DNA of 5,717 nt from Citrobacter sp. (GTDB lineage Bacteria > Pseudomonadota > Gammaproteobacteria > Enterobacterales > Enterobacteriaceae), in assembly GCA_019415335.1 (NCBI GenBank), contig DXKH01000127.1, positions 1-5,717 of the forward strand. The letters are read 5' to 3'. Position numbers and translations under genes: made by a program. The notes beneath the pieces are model-generated. The model did not search any database and had not been told where the DNA came from. It saw nothing but the letters and a program-made list of their open reading frames with translations. Shown in pieces: positions 1 to 5,717 of the stretch (positions are counted from its first letter, which is position 1; the number at the start of each line of letters is the position of its first letter).

Positions 1-2
1 AC

Positions 3-3000
3 ACCATGAAAACCGTGCAGGGCTGGCCGGTGGCAACGCGCTATTTATCCAACACTTCCGACAACGGCAGCATGGAGCAGCGTAACTACAAGGCGGTAGA
101 TCTCAGCAATGGCACGAGTGCGGCAGTGTCATCAACGACGCTGGAGCTGCTGACCTGCCAGACCGCGCCGATAGCCGCGGTGAGCCAAATCCTGCTGGAA
201 GCGGCAGATCCGGTGACGCTGGATACCACCTATAACGTGGTAAAAGCGAAAAAAAGCGAAGAATCCGTGGTGCGCGTCATCACCAAAGATGCGCAAGGCA
301 ACCTTGTGGGCAATACGGCATTTATCCTGACGCGAGCCAACAGTGTAAGTCGGGCTAATTCATCAGCGACGATGAGTGTGGGCGCGCTGACGGTGACGGA
401 TGCGTGGGGAAATACGCGAAATAATTTCCAGTCAACGAGTGAAACCATTTACGGCGTGACCGGTGCCGACGGGTCAACGACATTTACCCTAAAACAGGAT
501 AACAGTACCGGGTTAAGAACCGATCTCACGGCAAAACTGGATACGTCCAGCAGCGTCAAGGCGATGCTACCGGTGGTCTTTACCGTCGTGACCAGCCCGG
601 ATTCGCCAAAAGCGAATTTTTGGGGACATATGGCCGAAACGGTGGCGGCCTCCGATGGTTCGGTTTATAAGCGACCGTTGCTGTTTGGCGAGCTTACCAA
701 CAACTATGCACGATATAGCACGTTTGAGAACGGTGAAAGTTGGGCAAGATTCACCTCGACTCAGTCGGCTGACACCAGCATGAATGGGTGTGGTACAGAT
801 TATATGCCAACGCTGGATGGTCTGAAGTCTTTGTATGACGCCAATAGAGGTAATGCGATGAATACGGTACAGGGATGGCCGGTAAATATGAGTTATCTCA
901 CCAATACCCCGAGTAATACACAAACAGGGAGCCGTTACTACAATGTGGTGCAACTAAATTCTGGCGCAGTTTCGCAAATCGTATCCACCGTGCTGGCGTT
1001 ACAAACCTGCCGTACAACGCCGTTGATGACTGCCAGCCAGATTACGCTGGAAGCCTCAGACCCCGGGCAGTTTGTCAGCATTGACAGCACACTTAGCGCC
1101 GTCAAAGCGAAGAAGGGGGATGAGGTGTCGATCCGCATTTCGACTAAAGATGCGCAGGGGAATTTAGTCGGCAATACGCCGTTTGCCCTGAAACACGCGA
1201 ACTCGATCAATCGTCAGAATGTGACGTCATCGCAGAAAGTGTCAGTCACGACTGCGGCGGGTGCGACGGTGGATACCAGTGCAACGACCATCCTGTATGG
1301 TGTAACAGGGCCAGATGGAACCACTACGATGACGCTCCGACAGGATGCTTCCACTGGGTTAAGAACCGACTTTTATGCTCTATTAAACGATACTGGCGTG
1401 TCGTCGGACACCTTGCCGGTGATCTTTACCGTCACCACCAGCCCGGATACGCCGCTGGCGACCAATTGGGGCCATATGGCGGAAACCTTTACCAGCAGCG
1501 AAGGCGTCACCTTCAAACGGCCTTTCCTCAAAGCCGAACTCTCTGGCGGTACGGCGAAAACGGCCAATAATGAAGTCTGGTCGCTCCTGACCGCGACTGA
1601 GAAAGCGGACGTCAGCAAAGCTGGGTGTGATGAGGCGTATCAACCGCTGACGACTGATATGCAGGGGCTGTATGTCGATTATCCCAATGGTCAACTGGCA
1701 ACGGTGCTCGGCTTGCCGACTGCTGCAGGGAACTGGTGGGATTATGACATGATGGCGGTAGCGGGCGGTAGCTGGAGTAACCAGGCGTTTGTTCCGGGAA
1801 ATGGTCAGTTGATTCAGGCATCGTCCAGCTATACGGCGATAGTGATGTGTTTGGTAGAGCCTCATACGGAAGCAGTCACAATAGAGCTTACCTCAACGGC
1901 GCAGGATGCAGCAAAATCGCTCAGCAATGATGGACGACCGAGCGCTGTAGCGAAGAAAGGTGAGCTGATTCCGTTGACGGTGACCGTGCGTGATAGCGCC
2001 GGGAACCCGATGCCATATGCCGACTTTACCCTTTCGCGTGAAACGACGCTGGATCGCGCGAAAGCAACCGTTAACACGAGTGCAGACGATCTTACCGTAA
2101 CGGCATTGGTTCCGGTGAGTAGGGATAGCGTGTTGACAGCAAGTGGAGCAAAAACTCTCGCAACGACGGGCAGTGATGGCACAGCCACCTTTGAGGTTGG
2201 GCAGTACTCTACTACCGGGTTGGCGACGCCGTTAACCGTGACGCTGGCGCGTGATACAACGAAAGTCGCCACGCTGGATGTTATCTACACGGTGATTACC
2301 AGCCCAGATTCACCGAGTGCTAAATTCTGGGGGCATATGCCGGACACATTTACCAGTTCGGCGGGCGTCACCTTCAAACGACCCCTGCTGAAAACCGAAA
2401 CCAGCTCAGGCTTATCGATTAGTTCTAACGGCGAAGTTTGGTCGTATATGAGCAACTTGCAAAATTTAACATCTACAGATTGCCCACTCGAGAATCAACC
2501 GCGCAGTAAGGAACTGTTGGATTTGTATAGTGATCATCCGAACGGCGCAATAATGACTGACCTTGGGTTACCGATGAATGCGGGTAACTGGTGGGCTTAT
2601 GATATGGCCATACTGGGTACAACAACGTGGTCTTATCAGACTGTCAGCCTGAGAACAGGAGCTATCGCGAAGAATTCTGCAACCAACGCACTGATGCTCT
2701 GTCTGGCGCAGCCGCATCCGGCAGGCGTTAGCGTAACATTGACGTCATCCGCACTGGATGACGCCAGAACCCTCAGCAATCGCGGCCGACCTAGCGCGTC
2801 AGTGAAAAAAGATAACCCATTGCCAATTGTGGTTATGGTCAAAGATCGTGATGGCAACCCGCTGGCGGGCGAAGCGATAACGCTCAGGCGTGATAATGCG
2901 ATGAGCCGCTCAGGGACCATTGTAAACACGGCAGCAAATGCGATGGTATTGACGGAACTGGCACCTGTGTCGGCAACATTCACTCTCGCCTCACACGGCA

Positions 3001-4400
3001 CGCAATGGCTTGGTTTTACCGGCAGCGATGGTACGGCGATATTCAATGTTGAACAGCCTGATACTGTCGGCCTGGCAACACCGTTTACCGCCATCCTGGC
3101 ACGTGATACGGAAACCACCACTGTCCTTGATGCGATCTTCACCGTTGTCACCAGCCCTGATTCCGCAATGGCGGCCTACTGGGGTCATATGCCGGATACG
3201 GTAACGGCAGAAAACGGTGTGGTCTTTGAAAGACCTAAATTGTGGAAAGAGCTGCCGTCGACATCAGGGGTTAGCAAGGTCAATAGTAACAATGAAGTCT
3301 GGCCCGTGTTTAACGCAACGCAGAGGGCTGACAGCAATCTCAGCCCTTGTGAAGCGGCACGTCGGCCATTGAGTGATGATTTAGAATCGCTCTATGCTCG
3401 CTATCCGGGGAACACGCTGACGACACAAATCGGTTGGTCTACGCAGTATACATGGTGGGCGCTGGATAACTGGCAGGGAGGCAGTAATCCGCAGGTAGTC
3501 GGTCTGAATAATGGTTCAGCGTGGGGGACGGTGAATACCGCGTATCAAGGGTGCCTGGTTAACCCGCGTGCGACTGTCTCCAGCGTCACGTTGACATCGA
3601 CGGCACTGGATAGCAGTACGCAGGCGGCGAAGGTGAAAAAAGGCGACGCCGTTCCCGTTGTCGTTACCGTGAAAGACAGTGTCGGGAAACCAGTGCCGAA
3701 TATTTCGTTTATCCTCAAACGTGGTGACGCTACGCCGCGTAATAGCGGGGCGACGTTGTATGGCGATGTGGATACAATGGACGATTTGACTGTACAACCC
3801 TCATCCGGTGCGGCAGTCACGTTGGCTGATAGCGGGAATACAATCGATGGAGTTACTGGAGCAGACGGTACAGCAAGTTTTACCGTTGGTCAGGATAATA
3901 CGCCAGGATATAAAACGCCGTTGACGGTGACGCTGACGGATAACGCCACAATAACGGCGACGCTGGACACGATTTTCACCGTGCCGACCAGTCCTAATGT
4001 CGCCACGGCGTATTTCTGGGGTCATATGGCGGATACCGCCACGGTAAGTGGCAAGATGCTGCATCGCCCGCTATTAAAATCGGAGTTGCCGTCAGGGGTT
4101 ACCGCAGCAGCAACGCCCAATGTGAATAATGAAACCTGGGCGCTGGCACATGTTATAGATTCCACTAAATGGGATGTCGCACGGCAGTGCGGTAGTATGA
4201 ATAACGTGCCGAGCAGTGCCGAATTACAAACATTACACTCCGGCTTTAGCACATTGGGATGGCCGTCATCGATAAGCTTCCCGTATTTATCTACTGATAA
4301 GGCTGGATCGTTCTATTGTGGTGTTGAGGAAGGCTCTGGCAGTCTCAACTGTGGCATTCAGCCTGCGAAAACGCCGGGGTTTGCAACCTGTTTCCAATAA
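3..4400 (+). CDS. ratA: RatA-like giant repeat adhesin, C-terminal part (5'-partial)
   Basis: Large surface adhesin of the RatA type, probably displayed on the outer membrane and binding a host or matrix ligand; the ligand is unknown. The sequence shows 1465 codons ending in TAA, built of five tandem modules plus a short cap. Each module has an Ig-like domain (K-K-G/S near its start, a D-x-x-G-N/K turn, a T-G-x-D-G motif) and, after a T-S-P-D/N linker, an adhesion domain opening with W-G-H-M at residues 206, 488, 775, 1059 and 1338 (counting the ATG at 6 as residue 1). These resemble the Salmonella repeat families formerly called DUF823 and DUF824. The frame is open to the left edge and that ATG is the repeat-internal Met of M-K/N-T-V-Q-G-W-P, so signal peptide, membrane anchor, promoter and true start are all upstream. 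There are 13 cysteines and no membrane segment in the visible part. It runs convergently to xseA, 53 bases away, as at the CS54 island. The family call is firm; one-to-one orthology with Salmonella RatA is less certain. Confidence 0.85.
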   Translation, partial: TMKTVQGWPVATRYLSNTSDNGSMEQRNYKAVDLSNGTSAAVSSTTLELLTCQTAPIAAVSQILLEAADPVTLDTTYNVVKAKKSEESVVRVITKDAQGNLVGNTAFILTRANSVSRANSSATMSVGALTVTDAWGNTRNNFQSTSETIYGVTGADGSTTFTLKQDNSTGLRTDLTAKLDTSSSVKAMLPVVFTVVTSPDSPKANFWGHMAETVAASDGSVYKRPLLFGELTNNYARYSTFENGESWARFTSTQSADTSMNGCGTDYMPTLDGLKSLYDANRGNAMNTVQGWPVNMSYLTNTPSNTQTGSRYYNVVQLNSGAVSQIVSTVLALQTCRTTPLMTASQITLEASDPGQFVSIDSTLSAVKAKKGDEVSIRISTKDAQGNLVGNTPFALKHANSINRQNVTSSQKVSVTTAAGATVDTSATTILYGVTGPDGTTTMTLRQDASTGLRTDFYALLNDTGVSSDTLPVIFTVTTSPDTPLATNWGHMAETFTSSEGVTFKRPFLKAELSGGTAKTANNEVWSLLTATEKADVSKAGCDEAYQPLTTDMQGLYVDYPNGQLATVLGLPTAAGNWWDYDMMAVAGGSWSNQAFVPGNGQLIQASSSYTAIVMCLVEPHTEAVTIELTSTAQDAAKSLSNDGRPSAVAKKGELIPLTVTVRDSAGNPMPYADFTLSRETTLDRAKATVNTSADDLTVTALVPVSRDSVLTASGAKTLATTGSDGTATFEVGQYSTTGLATPLTVTLARDTTKVATLDVIYTVITSPDSPSAKFWGHMPDTFTSSAGVTFKRPLLKTETSSGLSISSNGEVWSYMSNLQNLTSTDCPLENQPRSKELLDLYSDHPNGAIMTDLGLPMNAGNWWAYDMAILGTTTWSYQTVSLRTGAIAKNSATNALMLCLAQPHPAGVSVTLTSSALDDARTLSNRGRPSASVKKDNPLPIVVMVKDRDGNPLAGEAITLRRDNAMSRSGTIVNTAANAMVLTELAPVSATFTLASHGTQWLGFTGSDGTAIFNVEQPDTVGLATPFTAILARDTETTTVLDAIFTVVTSPDSAMAAYWGHMPDTVTAENGVVFERPKLWKELPSTSGVSKVNSNNEVWPVFNATQRADSNLSPCEAARRPLSDDLESLYARYPGNTLTTQIGWSTQYTWWALDNWQGGSNPQVVGLNNGSAWGTVNTAYQGCLVNPRATVSSVTLTSTALDSSTQAAKVKKGDAVPVVVTVKDSVGKPVPNISFILKRGDATPRNSGATLYGDVDTMDDLTVQPSSGAAVTLADSGNTIDGVTGADGTASFTVGQDNTPGYKTPLTVTLTDNATITATLDTIFTVPTSPNVATAYFWGHMADTATVSGKMLHRPLLKSELPSGVTAAATPNVNNETWALAHVIDSTKWDVARQCGSMNNVPSSAELQTLHSGFSTLGWPSSISFPYLSTDKAGSFYCGVEEGSGSLNCGIQPAKTPGFATCFQ
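6..857 (+). repeat. Adhesin module 1 (type A), 284 residues
   Basis: First complete repeat period in the window, taken from the G-W-P boundary. It opens with the tail of an adhesion domain whose front half is upstream (G-W-P-V, then Y-L-S-N-T, then Cys51 in a C-x-x-x-P motif). The Ig-like domain follows at about residues 60-196, with T-K-D-A-Q-G-N and G-V-T-G-A-D-G. The next adhesion domain starts at W-G-H-M (206) and contributes Cys262. It shares Q-G-W-P-V, K-D-A-Q-G-N-L-V-G-N-T and T-G-L-R-T-D with module 2, so the two form a related pair. Confidence 0.85.
858..1697 (+). repeat. Adhesin module 2 (type A, hybrid), 280 residues
   Basis: Second repeat, residues 285-564. The first part is like module 1: M-N-T-V-Q-G-W-P-V, Y-L-T-N-T, Cys335 in C-x-x-x-P, then an Ig-like domain at about 344-478 with K-D-A-Q-G-N-L-V-G-N-T and T-G-L-R-T-D. 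After W-G-H-M (488), the sequence T-F-T-S-S-x-G-V-T-F-K-R-P instead matches module 3 rather than module 1, and the DNA there is identical to module 3 over 17 bases. The second cysteine is Cys541. The module looks like a hybrid of the two repeat types. Confidence 0.85.
1698..2552 (+). repeat. Adhesin module 3 (type B), 285 residues
   Basis: Third repeat, residues 565-849. It opens with G-L-P-x-x-A-G-N-W-W-x-Y-D-M in place of the G-W-P/Y-L-S-N-T block of modules 1 and 2. Cys615 lies in C-L-V-E-P. The Ig-like domain (about 624-765) has L-S-N-D-G-R-P-S-A, R-D-S-A-G-N-P and A-T-T-G-S-D-G. W-G-H-M-P-D-T is at 775 and the second cysteine is Cys826. It is closest to module 4, sharing N-W-W, L-S-N-x-G-R-P-S-A, T-V-N-T and L-A-R-D-T. 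Confidence 0.85.
2553..3419 (+). repeat. Adhesin module 4 (type B), 289 residues
   Basis: Fourth and longest repeat, residues 850-1138. It has G-L-P-M-N-A-G-N-W-W-A-Y-D-M, Cys899 in C-L-A-Q-P, and an Ig-like domain at about 908-1049 with L-S-N-R-G-R-P-S-A, K-D-R-D-G-N-P and G-F-T-G-S-D-G. W-G-H-M-P-D-T is at 1059 and Cys1115 in the second half of the adhesion domain. It pairs with module 3 by shared motifs, although no long identical DNA stretch is visible, so the duplication is old. Confidence 0.85.
3420..4253 (+). repeat. Adhesin module 5 (divergent), 278 residues
   Basis: Last full repeat, residues 1139-1416. It opens I-G-W-S-T-Q-Y-T-W-W-A-L-D-N-W, keeping the double tryptophan of type B. 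Cys1183 is in C-L-V-N-P. The Ig-like domain (about 1192-1328) has V-K-K-G-D, K-D-S-V-G-K-P (Lys in place of Asn in the D-x-x-G-N turn) and G-V-T-G-A-D-G as in module 1. The linker is T-S-P-N rather than T-S-P-D. W-G-H-M-A-D-T is at 1338 and Cys1395 leads into the terminal cap. It mixes type A and type B features. Confidence 0.85.
4254..4397 (+). other. C-terminal cap of the adhesin (three-cysteine end)
   Basis: Final 48 residues (1417-1464) completing the fifth adhesion domain, with no Ig-like domain after it. It begins L-G-W-P like a repeat boundary and has Y-L-S-T-D, recalling the Y-L-S-N-T block of modules 1-2, not the N-W-W block of 3-4. It is shortened before the C-x-x-x-P motif (C-G-I-Q-P, Cys1449) and has two extra cysteines, Cys1438 and Cys1462; the protein ends C-F-Q. 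By analogy with intimin and invasin, whose C-terminal lectin-like domain carries the binding site and a disulfide, this is a candidate for the distal binding tip. That role is inference. Confidence 0.7.
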
Positions 4401-4430
4401 CCTTGCCCACCCTATCAATATGAGGTTCCG

Positions 4431-5716
<1,286 letters not shown>

Positions 5717-5717
5717 T

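Noticed and set aside
1383..1865. 160-codon minus-strand open frame, and others at 567-953 and 938-1210
   Set aside because: Low-complexity R/H/I-rich translations opposite the adhesin repeats, with no recognisable domain. They are explained as antisense shadows.
2636..3151. 171-codon minus-strand open frame inside the adhesin gene
   Set aside because: It lies opposite a frame whose protein shows clear conserved repeats. The product resembles no family I know, and similar shadow frames recur opposite the other modules (for example 1862-2272), as expected from repeated codon patterns.
6..4253. Tandem repeats as a fast-changing, slippage-prone DNA repeat array
   Set aside because: Modules are about 840-870 bases and diverged at DNA level; the longest exact match I found by eye is about 17 bases, so replication slippage between neighbours is unlikely to be frequent.

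Overview
The window looks like chromosomal DNA from an Escherichia-type enterobacterium. The evidence is a minus-strand gene whose product matches my memory of E. coli exonuclease VII large subunit (XseA) nearly residue for residue, with all four published catalytic residues in register. Its last ~48 residues differ from the K-12 tail as I recall it, so the strain may be a divergent E. coli lineage or a close relative; I cannot settle the species without a search.

Layout. Positions 3-4400 (+) carry the 3' part of a very large repetitive surface adhesin of the RatA type. It is open at the left edge: the reading frame continues upstream, and the first in-window ATG lies inside a repeat. The 1465 codons seen here hold five tandem modules of about 280-290 residues. 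Each pairs an Ig-like domain with an adhesion domain marked by an invariant W-G-H-M and two cysteines. A distinct 48-residue, three-cysteine cap ends the protein. Positions 4401-4453 are a short convergent intergenic gap with a rho-independent terminator whose stem and T-tract run into the end of xseA. Positions 4454-5716 (-) are xseA, lacking only about the first 35 codons, which lie beyond the right edge.

Context. In Salmonella the CS54 island (shdA, ratB, ratA, sinH/sivH and others) sits next to xseA, and related intimin-like/Rat-type adhesin genes occupy the same place in many E. coli. This window appears to be the xseA-proximal edge of such an island. The two genes are functionally unrelated: a housekeeping DNA-repair nuclease beside an accessory surface protein. 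They are linked only by the shared terminator region.

There are no RNA genes, insertion sequences, CRISPR arrays or other protein genes that I can support. I see no wholly new system. The points worth a second look are the adhesin's module organisation, its cysteine arithmetic and cap, and the gene boundary with xseA.
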